From assembly GCF_000149955.1 (NCBI RefSeq), contig NC_030988.1, positions 763,196-827,195 of the forward strand: DNA of 64,000 bases. The letters run 5' to 3'. Numbering within the stretch: the stretch's first letter is position 1; each line of letters opens with the position of its first letter. Position numbers and translations under genes: made by a program. Source of the DNA: Fusarium oxysporum f. sp. lycopersici 4287 (taxonomy: Eukaryota > Ascomycota > Sordariomycetes > Hypocreales > Nectriaceae). Below, piece after piece: positions 1 to 11,066 of the stretch. The notes beneath the pieces are model-generated. The model had not been told where the DNA came from. It saw only the letters and a list, made by a program, of their open reading frames with translations, and ran no database searches.

Positions 1-383
1 GACACCTATTCCTGCCATAGCTGGGAGTTGTGTTGACCAGGATATGGGGCCCTATTGTCTTTGACTCTGAAGGTAATAAATGGCCTTGTGCTCTGGGGTG
101 CCAAATGTACCGCGGCTTAGAATAGTATTTCCCATCATCCGTCGTCTGACCTCTTTGTACTGGGTCCCTCGTCGTAACTCTTAGCGAAACACCAGAAACT
201 TTTAAATACATCTGCCCTTTCCCTGCCTATTCCAGGCTTTAACGTGGAAAGTAGGAAGCAGCCTGTTTTTACTCCCTACATTTCGTTCTTACATCAAAGC
301 CTATGACCACCGGAGCACAGGCTAAGCCTCCGGTAGTGTTATCTGAAACCGTACATAGCAAGTTTTATTTCAGTTGTATACTG
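1..383. other. Intergenic, no feature seen
   Basis: I see no open frame with coding character, tRNA or inverted repeat here. The stretch ends at the TA target site of the first family-A MITE. Confidence 0.5.
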
Positions 384-497
384 TACAGTCAATTTCAGGT
401 TCAGTTTCCCAATAAATGTTTGTAACTTCACTGTTTTAGCAGGCATAAGAGAAAAGTTAAATCTTGCACGTGGAAACTGAACCTGAAAATGTCTGTA
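384..497. mobile_element. Family-A MITE, copy 1 (114 bp)
   Basis: A short non-autonomous element bounded by TA on both sides. The 26 bp ends are inverted repeats with two mismatches: the left arm begins TACAGTCAATTTCAGG and the right arm ends CCTGAAAATGTCTGTA. The TA duplication and the CAG terminus point to mobilisation by a Tc1/mariner or pogo-type transposase supplied in trans. It is almost identical, with about two substitutions and the same length, to the copy at 15720-15833, including the interior, which differs from the other copies. These two therefore form a young subfamily. Confidence 0.9.
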
Positions 498-604
498 GTA
501 AAAGAATGGTTCTACCTTCTTTTGGACCTCTCATCCCGCGGGTGCATTTTTCGGAGAGGCCAGGTAACACTGCCTGGACGTTGTCTATTTTGTTTAAAAC
601 GAAA

Positions 605-952
605 ATGCGAAAGATCAACCTCAGTTTTCAGGCTTTCAATACGAAGACGAAAAGTCGCGTTCAGGCTCAGAACATGAACGCGAATACCAGCACATTAGGG
701 CAACATATTAACATACCGTATCTAAACAGACAGAGACCACTTCTGCCTACAAACAGCGGCTATGATGTGCAATCTAATCTCCCAGCTCCGCCAGATTACC
801 CAGGTACCGCCTCATTATCCTTGATGGGTGAATCGGTGTCGGAAAAGATGTTGGATCTGTGTATACTACCGGATGGAAGAGAGCCACCCCCGCCTTACGC
901 GCCATACCCAGCATTAGGAGGGGGGTATTGTTCTGGAGATATATATATCTAA
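605..952 (+). CDS. Hypothetical proline/tyrosine-rich protein remnant between two transposons
   Basis: An open frame without introns; the first ATG in frame is at 605, and the open frame runs upstream into the MITE. The protein is about 115 residues and not recognised. It has an APPDYPG segment and a PPPPY motif near the C-terminus, which in fungi is typical of WW-domain ligands, and no membrane segment. The stop codon lies 1 bp before the TA of the 435 bp element. The frame thus fills almost exactly the space between two insertions and may be the rest of a disrupted gene. It could also be a non-coding open frame. Confidence 0.3.
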   Translation: MRKINLSFQAFNTKTKSRVQAQNMNANTSTLGQHINIPYLNRQRPLLPTNSGYDVQSNLPAPPDYPGTASLSLMGESVSEKMLDLCILPDGREPPPPYAPYPALGGGYCSGDIYI

Positions 953-953
953 A

Positions 954-1388
954 TACAGGATGGTGCAGGTCCAGCGTCAGTAGTTTACTATTGTAGTGTT
1001 ATTGACAGTGCCCCAAAACGGACTAAATATGGCGCATGCCCAGTGTGCCAATGACGCTAGCACGATCCCTGCCCTTCCCACTCACTAACAGCATTTGAAT
1101 GAGCAACAGTGATCACAAAGGAATTTAGGCACCGTATAGGGCCGGATAAGAAGATTAGGATAGTTCAGGGTGTGCCTTATAAGAAGCAAGTAATTGTAAG
1201 TCGGTCTCGATACGGATCTCCACATCCCAGACGCCGAAGCATCGAGGTGCTATTATGACTGAGACGTGGCGGGAGTTGATTTCGGCTTTATCTGTGCACA
1301 TGGCATGCGCCACGCTTGGTCCGTTTTGGGGTATTTCCATTAAAACTACAATAATAGACTACTGACGCTGGACCCGCACCATCCTGTA
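954..1388. mobile_element. 435 bp non-autonomous element with ~88 bp terminal inverted repeats
   Basis: The ends are TA-flanked and the first ~88 bases (954-1041) are repeated inverted at ~1300-1388. Both arms contain GGTCCAGCGTCAGTAGT and CCCCAAAACGGAC, and the match extends into TGGCGCATGCC. There is no transposase frame. The long inverted repeats with a TA duplication suggest a deleted Tc1/mariner-like element or foldback MITE. A decayed relative lies at about 43377-43631. Only three bases separate it from the next family-A MITE. Confidence 0.85.
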
Positions 1389-1391
1389 CTA

Positions 1392-1506
1392 TACAGTGTA
1401 TTTCGGTTTCAGTTTCTAAAAATTCATCTTTAATCGTTGTTCTGACCCCCAAAATCAGTAACATTACTCATATCGGGAGGGAAACTAAACTTGAAATTCC
1501 CATGTA
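1392..1506. mobile_element. Family-A MITE, copy 2 (115 bp, diverged)
   Basis: TA-bounded; the left arm begins TACAGTGTATTTCGGTTTCA and the right arm is GGAAACTAAACTTGAAATTC followed by CCATGTA. The interior contains TTCATCTTTAATCG and AACATTACTCATATCGGGAGG, shared with copies 9685-9798 and 12352. The arms differ by several changes, so this copy is older than those at 384 and 15720. Confidence 0.8.
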
Positions 1507-1877
1507 GTTGAGGGGGGAAGGAGGCAAAGAATGAAAAAGAAAGGTTGAATGCTGGCGGGTGTTTTAAAAAACCCACTTCTAACACAGCATCGGGTTATAA
1601 GATATAGGGTATGTAATTTAAGATTTCTTCATCAAGGCTCATCTAGCAACAAGTCAAAAAAAAAAAAAAAAGCCCAGGTTACATCATGAGAGCGAAGTGG
1701 ATCCACTTTTGACGAAGAGAAGAGATAAGTAGCTGATATGCTCTAATAGCACAAATTCATCGTCCATCTGACATACTGCATATATATCTTTTCATAAACA
1801 AAAGAGTCTAAACTAAGTTAATACTTTGTTAGCAACTTTAACCAACAGGTAGGAAAGGAAAGACTATATCCAAAGCC
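1507..1877. other. Intergenic with a 16 bp poly-A tract
   Basis: Nothing coding is seen. A run of 16 A lies at 1656-1671; a SINE or retro-tail origin cannot be shown because no target duplication is evident. Confidence 0.4.
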
Positions 1878-2551
1878 ATGAATGACAGAAGCCAACAACA
1901 TACCAAAAGACTTTTAGCCCACTGGAAGGCACTCGGTGATAACTTAAAGGCATGTGGGCTTAAATACTACGGAAATCCCTCAAGGGGGGATTACCCGAGC
2001 GATATATCGCTGACCACTCTGCCCAGGAAGCTGATAGGCCAACTGTGACCCGGTTCTGTTTATATCTTCAGATCATGGCTCTCAGCTTATACCCCGATTA
2101 CCACTCCCAAGGGCCGAGAGACTTGATGGCACGAGATGAAATATCCATGCTTCAAATATTCTTCGAGAGATCTGAATGGCTAGAAACAGAGACGTTGGAT
2201 CAAGGCCAGACGGGACATATAATAGCACTCGGGCATGGCCTCCTCGAAGCATCTGGAGGCATCAAGAGTGCCTTCTGGCACCTTTTTGACCATAGGCTAT
2301 CTGATTTCGAAAACCAGTGTATTTATGGTTTGATGGCTGACGCCGACTTGCCGCATCATATTCAAAACATCCAGTCGCCAGCTGAAGTCTCGATCGATCA
2401 ACTTTACTGCGCCATGTTGAAATCGAAGCTGCGAGTGGAAAACAGGTCCTTACGCTTGCTCGATCTTTCTAAGTCCATGAAAGTTTGCCAAAATCTCATT
2501 GACGGAAGTTTATGGCAGAGAAATATCGCAAGGAGTACAGACGGACGTTAG
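1878..2551 (+). CDS. Uncharacterised protein, tentative two-exon gene
   Basis: An ATG at 1878 opens a 59-codon frame ending at 2048. A second open frame with coding character runs on to 2551, containing acidic/hydrophobic segments such as MARDEISMLQIFFERSEWLE. A possible 41 bp intron (GT at ~2046, AG in CTCAG before CTTATACC) would join them, but it is short and lacks a clear branch site, so the join is weak. No domain is recognised. After 2500 other frames also look coding, so the 3' end is uncertain. It converges with the minus-strand frame at 2712-3089. Confidence 0.35.
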
Positions 2552-2711
2552 AACGAATGCAGATACAATATTAAGAAGCGGAAGCACGGCCGTCAAAGAC
2601 AAAAGGTTATTTATGCTCCTCAAAAGAATCTATAGTAACAGGAATATGTGGTTCCGAATCTTCCAAGCACTTAAATGTGTTGCGCTTTACTTGTGCTCTA
2701 GATACTTCCCT

Positions 2712-3089
2712 TCAGCGCCCAGAACACACTTTCAGCTGCTCGCTAACGCGTTGACACAATACATCCATCTCGTCTTCTTTCGTTCCTTTGGAGCTGTCCT
2801 CCACTGGTGGCGGGTGAATCACAATACCGGGAATATTACAATAGTTCTCAATTCCTTTATGACTCTCCCTTAAACTGTTACTACAGACTGGCGGTATAGG
2901 GATTTCCGGTTTACTGTCGGGTGAGGAACAGCTCGTCTCCCATCTCCTTTCTGACGTGCCAGGTGAATAGGGCTCGACCTGCTCCTCCGTCAAAAGGTGG
3001 TATAACCCACGGTGTGCATGCGACGAAGCAAGTTTCATTCTAGCTCGCCTTAGAGTTTTAAGTGACTTCTGCTTCAGGATCACTGTCAT
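2712..3089 (-). CDS. Small hypothetical protein (125 aa)
   Basis: An intronless frame from an ATG at 3089. The N-terminus is basic (KSLKTLRRARMKLASSHAH), the middle is Ser/Pro-rich, and the end is acidic (SSKGTKEDEMDVLCQRVSEQL). No family is recognised. Composition is compatible with coding, but length alone is not decisive. Confidence 0.3.
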   Translation of the reverse strand: MTVILKQKSLKTLRRARMKLASSHAHRGLYHLLTEEQVEPYSPGTSERRWETSCSSPDSKPEIPIPPVCSNSLRESHKGIENYCNIPGIVIHPPPVEDSSKGTKEDEMDVLCQRVSEQLKVCSGR

Positions 3090-3698
3090 GGTTTTGTGAT
3101 ATGTAAGAGCATAGAGATACCGACTAATTTATAGGACACAAATTTGAAGGAAGCTCTTTTCGGTCTTCAGATTTGCTACTATTTGCACGCCTACAATGTC
3201 AAATATCAGCAGGACATGAGCTGAACGGAGAATATATGAACACAGATCTCGAGGTCCACGAACGTCTGGCCCCCGCCATTAAGCTTATCATGGATTATCC
3301 TCGCCAACAAGTGTCTAACCAATGATAATCTCGCGAAGCAGCAGGCCAGACCTTCTTAAATTACCTAGCTTTTGCATACATGCCTTAGAGCATTAGAGAA
3401 GATTCTTGCGTGACAAAAGAGATCGCCGAATCAAGACATGCGGACGTTTCAATGTAATAGGTCTAGACTATCTGGTACTATACTCTTTATTCTCGTTTAG
3501 TCACAACACGAATCACACGGTTATATAGTAGGTAAAAAATAAGTAAAGAAGAAAAGAAAGGCTTATTTGTTCTGCCATATGCAGCTTAAAGAAAGATAAT
3601 TCTACTTAGAATCCATGTACTAGTAGTCGTAAAGAATGTCTTGTTCTGGCACCTTGGAACAGTATGTATGTATCCAAGTATATCGCTAACGCATGCCA
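3090..3698. other. Intergenic, no feature seen
   Basis: An AT-rich stretch between convergent or tandem minus-strand genes. I see no repeat or RNA gene. Confidence 0.4.
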
Positions 3699-4939
3699 TC
3701 AAACCATAATAGCAGCGGGAGTTGGAACACAAATATCATACTTTTTACCAATTTCCGTAGACGCTTGGGAATGCCGCGCATTGAATTGGTCAAGAGTTGC
3801 TTGCAACATGGCGAAGACCTCAGCCCGGTTTGGTCGCTTGACGACTCTCTTCGCAAGATTTGAACTAGTCACGGCATGCATACTTCCGCGCACCGTTGGC
3901 GGCGTCGTAGATGTAGGGTGTACCGCCTGTTGCGGCGAAGTCGGTGTCGCAAGTACGTCGGGACCATGCACACAGTAGCTGTTGGTTGTTTCACCGGGCA
4001 CCTGGATGTCATTGGCATGCGAGGGATGCCGGTGCTGCTCGAGGGCTTGGCCATCAGCCGCGGCTGAGTGGCTCTCAGCCAACGGATCGAATTTCGGTGT
4101 GGCAATGCCAAAGCCAAAATCATCGAGAGTATATTGGTCACCCCAAGTATGGCTTGTTCCTATCCACTCAAAAGGACCAGCTTGGGTAGGCCTACCACTG
4201 TCGTCTGCGCGGGACGAACGATCGTAATCATTCGGCGCCTTAACCTCGGCTGATGCAGAAGTCCTTTCGTTTAGGGCACCTGAAGTCGAAATGCGTGGTG
4301 TGCAGACTACCCGGACAGGGCTTGCTAACCCGGAAGAAATTTGCGTTTCTTCAATCTCAAGGGCGGGATAAGTGCCGGCATCGTAGATTGGGGTCTGTTG
4401 GATCTGAGGTCTGTGCCTACTTTCTGATGAACAAGGTGACTCATCGCCAGCGACTGTGATTACATCAACAACAGATTCGCGGCGGGGAGGTGGTGTTTGT
4501 GGTGGGATGGGATTCTTGCGCGGCCTTCCTCGCCGTCGAGGCGGATCTCCTATCGATTTCTGCACCTTTGTCGGCTTGGCCCGAGCAGAGCCTGTCGTTC
4601 TTTTTCGTCCTCGGCTGGAGGCCTTCACAAGCTCACCATTCTCAACAACCTGCTCACTGATGATCGTTTTCATCTGCCCCCTACTGTCAGCGCTACGAAG
4701 CACGATTTTCAGGGTCTGGGTGCTTTGCCTACCACTTCATTCCAATCAGGGTCTGGCATATCAGGCGGACTCTTGTGAACACCCCGGTATTTTTTCTGAA
4801 AGGGATCATAGAACAAGAACGCCGCAAGGGTCCCGCAATCTTGGGCGAAGTGGAAGGCACTCCTCATTCCTGTTTCGCTCCTCTTTCGGACGGCTTGCTT
4901 CCTGTATCCCTCAGAGTCGTTGGGTTTACGCGCACCCAT
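3699..4939 (-). CDS. AT-hook protein with a possible MADS-like N-terminal segment
   Basis: Two exons, complement(4733..4939) and complement(3699..4673), joined across a 59 bp GT-AG intron with CTGAC 14 bases before the acceptor, give 393 residues. Residues ~12-50 (RKQAVRKRSETGMRSAFHFA, then C, then AAFLFYDP) have the spacing of basic, KxxxRxA, C and hydrophobic positions seen in MADS/SRF domains, but the match is weak. At ~residue 125 is a clean AT-hook core, RRRGRPRKNP, preceded by the basic stretch SSRGRKRTT. The rest is low-complexity Ser/Thr/Pro sequence. The expected location is the nucleus, with binding to AT-rich DNA. AT-hook: confident; MADS-like: a suggestion only. Confidence 0.65.
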
Positions 4940-6699
4940 GTTTGCCGCAGATCAAGAGTCGCAGTAATTGCAGATGGCAATTATCATCTTCGAAGTCCTC
5001 GGAACGAGTCGACAGTCTCTCTACTAGACACTTTGCCTACTTCCATATGTCTTGCCGGGGTGCAGACAATACCAACCAACAGCCAAGCTCCAACATCGGC
5101 CATCGGCCTACGGCCTTGTGAAACAGTTCCATATTGGACCAAGGATGTTGCCTCCCAGTTCTGCAAAGAAAAACCATATGGGCTCGAGGGCAAATAGCCG
5201 ATATGGGACCTACAGGCCATGATTGCTAAACGGAGAGCGCAAGCTGCAGATCGTAAGGATGCTCCGGATGTGACGAAAAACTGTGAAAGATAGAAACCAG
5301 GTGATAATGCATCATGCATTGTCGAACCAACAGCTGAAGCCAACAGCAACAGGGCGGATGTTCAACATGGCGGTTTCGAGTTAGCTGGTTAGAAAATCAG
5401 GTTACTCAGAGACTCGGTACCAGAGTGTCGGGTCCAAGGTGCGTTGACAATGATGATTGTTGAGATATATCTAATGTGTGAAAGAGTGGGGCGGTGGGGG
5501 GAGGATCTTGACCCTTGACGGTTTGAGGGATTTTCCAATTCAATGCGTCCATCGTCGTATTCGTTCAGCTTTGGCCCATGCCACACTTTTTCCCGTTATC
5601 ATTTTTCCAGGTTCAATCCATTATATCTGTCTTGCTTTTCATCTCTTTCGCAATGATGAATAAATATATGCCGAATCTCGATCATACTAGAGATTAGTCA
5701 TCTTCTTCAAAGGATCTGAAAACTGGTTACATTATCTTGACGGGTTATGCAATTATTCCTCGAGCAAGGATTGTTTCATTGATGTTCCGTCCAGGGAAGT
5801 ACGTGCCGTGCTTCGCTCGCGTTAGGCAGGGTTAAGCTCTTGGGTGGCTCCACTCCGCCAGTCGTTGACATCACAGCTCGTCGATCGTGAGGCGGTATGT
5901 ATCACGGGACGTCAAGTGCATGCGAGTTAGGCTGCCGCTTCCGAATCCATATGCATCATTATTAATACTGAATGGGTAAATCGGGCCCGCTTCAAAGAAC
6001 ATTGCTTTGTGCTTGGAGTTTTCTGCTTCTACCCTGACGAATTTCACTATAGCAAGATCTCGGCAAAAATCTTAGTAGAATCTCTGCATCTAAGATTACC
6101 CTTTCTAGCGTCAAAAATGCATTACTCTTCTTAAGGGGCCTGATAGGTACTGTTGTTCTTGGTTAAGGCTTTTTTTAGATTCGTGGCAGAGAAATTGCCC
6201 CCTGACCTGACTCATGGCCATGTTCTGACAGGGATAATTTGCATTGTTGGTCCAGCAGGTACTGAAGGATAAGGTGGTGTATTCAGGTAAAACCGCGTAC
6301 AGTATCTTCATCTGTTGGACAAGAGCTAGCCCATGGTCGGCATTTAATATAACCATCAATCCGTTGGCGAGTAGCACCAACAGCCCCTTGCCGGCCCGCC
6401 TGCCGCGGGTCTTTTTTTTTTCTAAATACGTCCGAGCGTTATGCACTGGGCTTGATCCCTACAACGGTTTGTCCATCTGACACGGCTCAAGCTTCTCGGG
6501 CGAGCGGATCGGGAAGGATCCTCTCCGAGCCAGATATGTAGGTTATTTGCTTTGTTCACAATTTCACACCCATAGTGGATGCATCTAGCCGCTAAAAAAA
6601 AAAGGCAATTCCCAACCTCTTCCGCTTTCAAGGCAGTCGGTAAGGGCTCCAATAATAGTCAAACCTCAAGTATACTGTCTAACTCTAACTAATCTATAG
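4940..6699. other. Intergenic, nothing firmly supported
   Basis: Several short open frames exist on both strands, none with a recognisable motif or splice-supported continuation. Those overlapping 4456-5349 on the plus strand are shadows of the AT-hook gene or isolated frames. Confidence 0.35.
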
Positions 6700-6966
6700 A
6701 CATTGCTTGACATACGGTTCGATTGGAGGCTAGTTGTCGAACTCATCTTTTGCGGTAGATACCAGTGCGCTGTCTGGTTCAAAGAAGGTGTGATGGACAA
6801 CCAACAGAGGATACATGACACTAGTGCCAAAACAGGAAGGACTTCGCACATATCCAGGCTACTAACTGTTGGCTCGAAGCTAGGCTTTCCGCGGCCTTAT
6901 CACACAGTGCTAATGTCGGTGATATCGTACAGGACACCTTCGCTGATAATAGGCAAAAAGGTCTGA
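6700..6966 (+). other. Possible terminal exon of an unidentified gene
   Basis: A strong 3' splice context (repeated CTAAC/CTAAT, then CTATAG) ends at 6699, and a GTAAGG donor lies about 60 bases upstream. The frame after it is open for 88 codons and includes the coding-like FDWRLVVELIFCGRYQCAVW. No upstream exon with an ATG could be fixed, so the gene is not established. Confidence 0.25.
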
Positions 6967-7809
6967 GCCGCGACTTTTTCTACAGTGCTGAACACTGTAT
7001 TGCCAATCTTCTCTGATAGTTGGGTTTTAGAAAAGAAAAACTAATCCGTACTAGGCTTGGAGTGGAAGGTTAGTGGAGCATCGTCTAATCGTTGCGAAGT
7101 GTCACCTCTATTAATGGTCACGCGATGGGATTTAGACGTATGGTCGAGAACCTGTTTTGCTGAGAGCCCTGCGGTTCCGTGGCTGTCTGTAGAACAGTGA
7201 ATAATAGAACGATTCGTTCCTGGAGCACCTGCCTGACATGATAGCCCATCATCGTGATTGTGTGATGCAGGGGTAAGAAAGCTACTGTGCATAGTAGCTC
7301 AATTTCACAGAGTGGGACTGGACTTGCGTGAGTTTATGTGGGGAATACGTGATACATTTGGAGCCCGTTCGTTATCGGACACAAGGTTCCTGGCTAGACA
7401 GACCTGCGCGTGTGACAAAAGCATCAGATTGAGAAGTTCTAAGAATGCTAGCATGGCCATGTCTTCGAGCATTAGACATCCTACATAGGACTTTGTTTTA
7501 ATATGTCTCTTTTACTACTAATTTACCTCATAAAATGATATGCTTCCCTTTCTTGTCGAGGAGGGTCAACGTCCGACCAGACCAGCTTCGATTGACTGTT
7601 TGTTGGTCGTGCCCATGACTGCACATTGGGGTTTACCAAACTGTCGGGAGAGACAACAACAATAAAAGGCTTGCAGTAATTGTTTCCCCCCGTGACATAT
7701 GAAATAATTCCAACTTCATCGCCAGGAGATAACAAACACGACGTAGTCCCTGCTTCTTACCTTGAGCCACTCAATTTTTGTTAAGCTCCTTCCTTCTAAT
7801 ATATGAAAA
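6967..7809. other. Intergenic, no feature seen
   Basis: Only short unsupported frames are present. It holds the upstream region of the gene at 7810, with no clear promoter element. Confidence 0.35.
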
Positions 7810-8835
7810 ATGACAAGAAGAAACCAGCGCCAGGCTAAAAAAAGGCACGATGAGAGTCGCCGCGCCGGAAAAAATCGTAACGGTCCGCAGGGTAACCCGC
7901 GTCCATCTCAGGTCGATTCTTCTACCCATTCAAACTCGCAGCATCGCGAGGATCTACCCTCTCACCAATCTCCACTTGCACAAGGTTATCTTTCAAGCCA
8001 GCGACAGGCCAATGACGGCCTGTCGCTACCCGGGAGCATCCCAATGGCGTACGACCAATCTCACACCCAAGATGCTTTTGTTTCGCGGCAACCCCGCATT
8101 TTACAGGGCCGCCACAGCAACGGGCAGCTTTACAACCCCGGCTCCCACCAGATTACGCAGGCAAACATGGTAACTCCTTCAGACATTGCAAACGCAAATG
8201 CAATTGGGGTTCTACCCAATCAAGGCAACCTTGGCTTTCAGCATGAGTTCGATTTTAATAATGGTTTTTCGGGGCTTGCAGAAAGCACCTCGATTCTGGA
8301 TGGGCACATTTTTCCAGACATCCCGCCAGCAGAAATCAATCCGTTCGTTCTCCAAAGTTTCATTCATGTTTTTTGGAGCGATTAACAGCTGGGTACCCTA
8401 GATATGGATTGCAAAAGTCAACGGCTAATAATTTCGACGGCGAAACCGGGTATGAGCAGTAAGTTGATTTTGAATATGAAACTTTATTATCAGGCTATTC
8501 CTGATTGATTCTTTGCTTTCAGGACGTCGCATTCGCCAAGGATGAAGCAAGAATTGAAAGAGGAGATTAAGAGAGAGGTGGTGGAAGAAATAACCTCAAA
8601 CGTAATGAACCTCATAACGTCGAAGATTGAGAAGTAAGTTGAGAAGTAAAAGTCCTTTTTTCATATTATATACATTACTAAATATGCTCTATCTAGGTGG
8701 CAGAAAGACACTATAGACAATCTTCTACCGCCCATATTAGAAAAATTAGACGAATTTCAGCTCCAGGATGATGACGACATTAGCCGGAGGCTAGCAAATG
8801 GTTCGGAGACCCGAAATCAGGACAATCCCTTGTAA
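7810..8835 (+). CDS. Basic N-terminus / coiled-coil protein, four exons
   Basis: Exons 7810-8342, 8402-8458, 8523-8633 and 8697-8835 join in frame to 279 residues. Introns are 59, 64 and 63 bp, with donors GTTCGT, GTAAGT and GTAAGT. The first ~30 residues (MTRRNQRQAKKRHDESRRAG...) are strongly basic and look like a nuclear or nucleolar signal. A Gln/Ser/His-rich disordered middle follows. The C-terminus is a charged helix (MKQELKEEIKREVVEEI and KWQKDTIDNLLPPILEKLDE) likely to form a coiled coil. No family is recognised. The splice model is well supported by phase; function is unknown. Confidence 0.65.
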
Positions 8836-9100
8836 ATATTCAATTCGATGATTCGATGTGCAATACCGAATCTGGTTAATCGTCATGTCAAGGGGTTTTA
8901 GACCCTTGTAGACAAGCTTGTGATAAAAATCAGAACCATATATCTTATTGTCCTGTTATCGCCTTTATTGCAAGCGATGGTGCCAACAGAGATCGAAGAG
9001 ACAGGTTTCAAACCAAAGCGACAATAGAATCCCCGACGAAACTCATGTGCTCGCTCCTGTACCTTTCCTTTGGCTATCCTTTAAAGCAGAAGAAAATGTC
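8836..9100. other. Intergenic, no feature seen
   Basis: A short spacer between convergent frames; nothing recognised. Confidence 0.4.
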
Positions 9101-9430
9101 CTATTTCCCAGTAATACTTTCCAGCAATTGGATATGCTCTTTCCCTAGAGCGGCTAGCAGGTGTTGTAATGAGACAATATATTCTCTATAAGAGATCTCA
9201 TTCTCCAAGGCGTCGCGTTTAGCTTTCAGGTTTTCATTCTCGCAAGCGAGGGCCCGGTTCCGATCGTCCACGAGCTTAAGAGTGCCGTCGTTCATCAGTG
9301 ATAATGATGTATACGGCAGAGGCGTACTCGTATCGTTCGTGTCGGGCATCTTGGAGTATGGTTCTAGGTGCTCAAGGCTGTGTATACTAACACAAGAGGT
9401 GAAATCAAGATTGAGGATTCGAAACACCAT
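9101..9430 (-). CDS. Small coiled-coil protein (leucine-zipper-like)
   Basis: An intronless 109-residue frame with an ATG at 9430 and an alternative ATG 27 codons in. Residues ~55-105 have heptad-like leucines (LKLVDDRNRALACENENLKA ... REYIVSLQHLLAALGKEHIQ) resembling the zipper half of a bZIP, but no basic region precedes it. It may therefore be a dimerisation partner or a fragment. A MITE pair begins 90 bp upstream. Unidentified. Confidence 0.4.
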   Translation of the reverse strand: MVFRILNLDFTSCVSIHSLEHLEPYSKMPDTNDTSTPLPYTSLSLMNDGTLKLVDDRNRALACENENLKAKRDALENEISYREYIVSLQHLLAALGKEHIQLLESITGK

Positions 9431-9519
9431 TCAGTATATATATGTATATATCCACGGGGAGAGATTCCCAAATTTCGCTTATGGTTCTAATGGGGACCAT
9501 TGTATCCATTGCACTAATG

Positions 9520-9633
9520 TACAGGAAATTTGAGGTTCAATTTCGCTCTTGATATTAATGATCTTGATATTCTTACGGGCAAGGACAGCAATCAAAGGTG
9601 GAATTTTGGAAAATGAACCCGAAATGCACTGTA
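9520..9633. mobile_element. Family-A MITE, copy 3 (114 bp)
   Basis: TA-bounded; left arm TACAGGAAATTTGAGGTTCA, right arm GAACCCGAAATGCACTGTA. The interior is the reverse complement of copies 1392 and 9685, so this copy lies in the opposite orientation. It is 51 bp from the next copy. Confidence 0.85.
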
Positions 9634-9684
9634 TAACCAAACCTTAGGTACTCTTATTCCTCTGCCATCTTGTACAAGTTACAG

Positions 9685-9798
9685 TACAGTGCATTTCAGG
9701 TTCAGTGTCCCGAATTTTGTCTTTAATTATTCTTCCCGACCGCAAAAATAGTACCGTTACTTATATAGGGAGGGAAACTGAACCTGAAATTTACTGTA
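9685..9798. mobile_element. Family-A MITE, copy 4 (114 bp)
   Basis: TA-bounded; left arm TACAGTGCATTTCAGGTTCA, right arm GGGAAACTGAACCTGAAATT followed by TACTGTA. The arms are nearly perfect. With copy 3 it forms an inverted pair in the shared upstream region of the genes at 9101-9430 (minus) and 10217-10835 (plus). Confidence 0.9.
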
Positions 9799-10216
9799 CT
9801 AACCTCATATCCTCTATACAATAATTCAGCTGGAAACTTTGAGTTCGAGCTCCATTATGCTTCCCTTCACCCTCACTGCGCTTAAATGCCTCATATGCTC
9901 TCTCATCATCATGTGCTACCAGATAGATTTAATTGGGACCGGGGATTTTTCTCCCATAAGTAGTAAACAAAATCCAAAGATAGATTTGTTATCAAGCATG
10001 GGTAGGACCTCATCTAGAACACAAGTAGTAATGCGACGAACCTGCGGGGCAAATGGGATTATCCTTTATCAGATATGGTAAAATACAGGGCGAGGAGACT
10101 TGAGCAGAGCATCTGGCCGACCATACAGGTACTTAAATGTAGCTTGTCGGGGAGGCACGTAGCCAATGAAGCCGTATTACCACTTGAAAAACGAAATCTC
10201 TTCCTACCTTATTGCC
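9799..10216. other. Intergenic / upstream region
   Basis: Contains an 80-codon unsupported frame (9839-10081) with hydrophobic stretches; it cannot be connected to the next gene. No other feature. Confidence 0.35.
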
Positions 10217-10835
10217 ATGTTCATATGTAAGTGGCTAAATTAATCACAACCAGAAAGATGGGCTAATTCTAGCAGTTCATCAAGGAACAAACCCTTGCCT
10301 GCTGCGAGCTATTCACCTAGTTTTGCGCTTTTACCATGCATTTTTCATTTTCATAGGTTCGCTCGTGATTTTATCGCTAGGGGTCACAATTCTTGATCTA
10401 TCTCGAGCAGATAGACTAAGCGGGGCTATGGCGGTGTCGCTGGCCCTCTTGACTGGCGCCGCATCTACGGCCATCTCCGCAGTCTTGATAACTGGCATTG
10501 TTCACTGCACTTCGCGCTCGGTAGAGGCCCAGTACGAAATGGCAGACCTGACAATGTCCTGGATTCCTGAGTTCCTACTACAAGTCGCCGCACTGGAACT
10601 CGTATCTGGCGCCCTTTTGCTACACACTCGTAATCTGCCCTCCGAGTTCACAGCATTCTCGACTTTCGCAGTACCATTCCTACTAATCGCTCTGGCTATA
10701 TTATCGATATGGGCTCGGAGGAACATAAGCGTATCAATCGGATTACATCAACTGGCCGTTCAGGATCTGGAGAGTCAGGAAAATCAAAATCGCAGGCTTC
10801 TTACAAAAGACGCGGCTGAGAAAGAATCCTGTTAA
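10217..10835 (+). CDS. Four-TM small membrane protein
   Basis: Exon 1 (10217-10226, ATG TTC ATA T) joins across a 46 bp GTAAGT...CTAG intron to exon 2 (10273-10835), giving 190 residues. Four hydrophobic segments are visible: FFIFIGSLVILSLGVTILDL, a second from GAMAVSLALLTG, a third around FLLQVAALELVSGALLL, and a fourth FAVPFLLIALAILSIW. A charged cytosolic tail follows. Small four-helix proteins of this type are common and mostly uncharacterised in fungi. The tiny first exon is the weak point, but the long frame has no usable ATG of its own. Confidence 0.6.
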
Positions 10836-11066
10836 GGCAGATGTGATGAGAAAGGCACATGTTCACAACTCGATGATGATATATAGAAGCTCTACTGTAT
10901 GATTTATGAGGATATTCTGAACTATGAGATAGATATGTGGACGTTGTTGACTTCCTTGGGGGATCACTGCTGCATAATGACATGAAGTGACTATATCACG
11001 TGTTAAGAGAATTTTCACTTTGTTCTTCTCTCCCTTTCCAATTTCTTACAAGAATGCTTCGTTTAC

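Noticed and set aside
1656..1671. Poly-A tract as a possible SINE/LINE tail
   Set aside because: No upstream A/B box, reverse-transcriptase remnant or flanking duplication could be seen.
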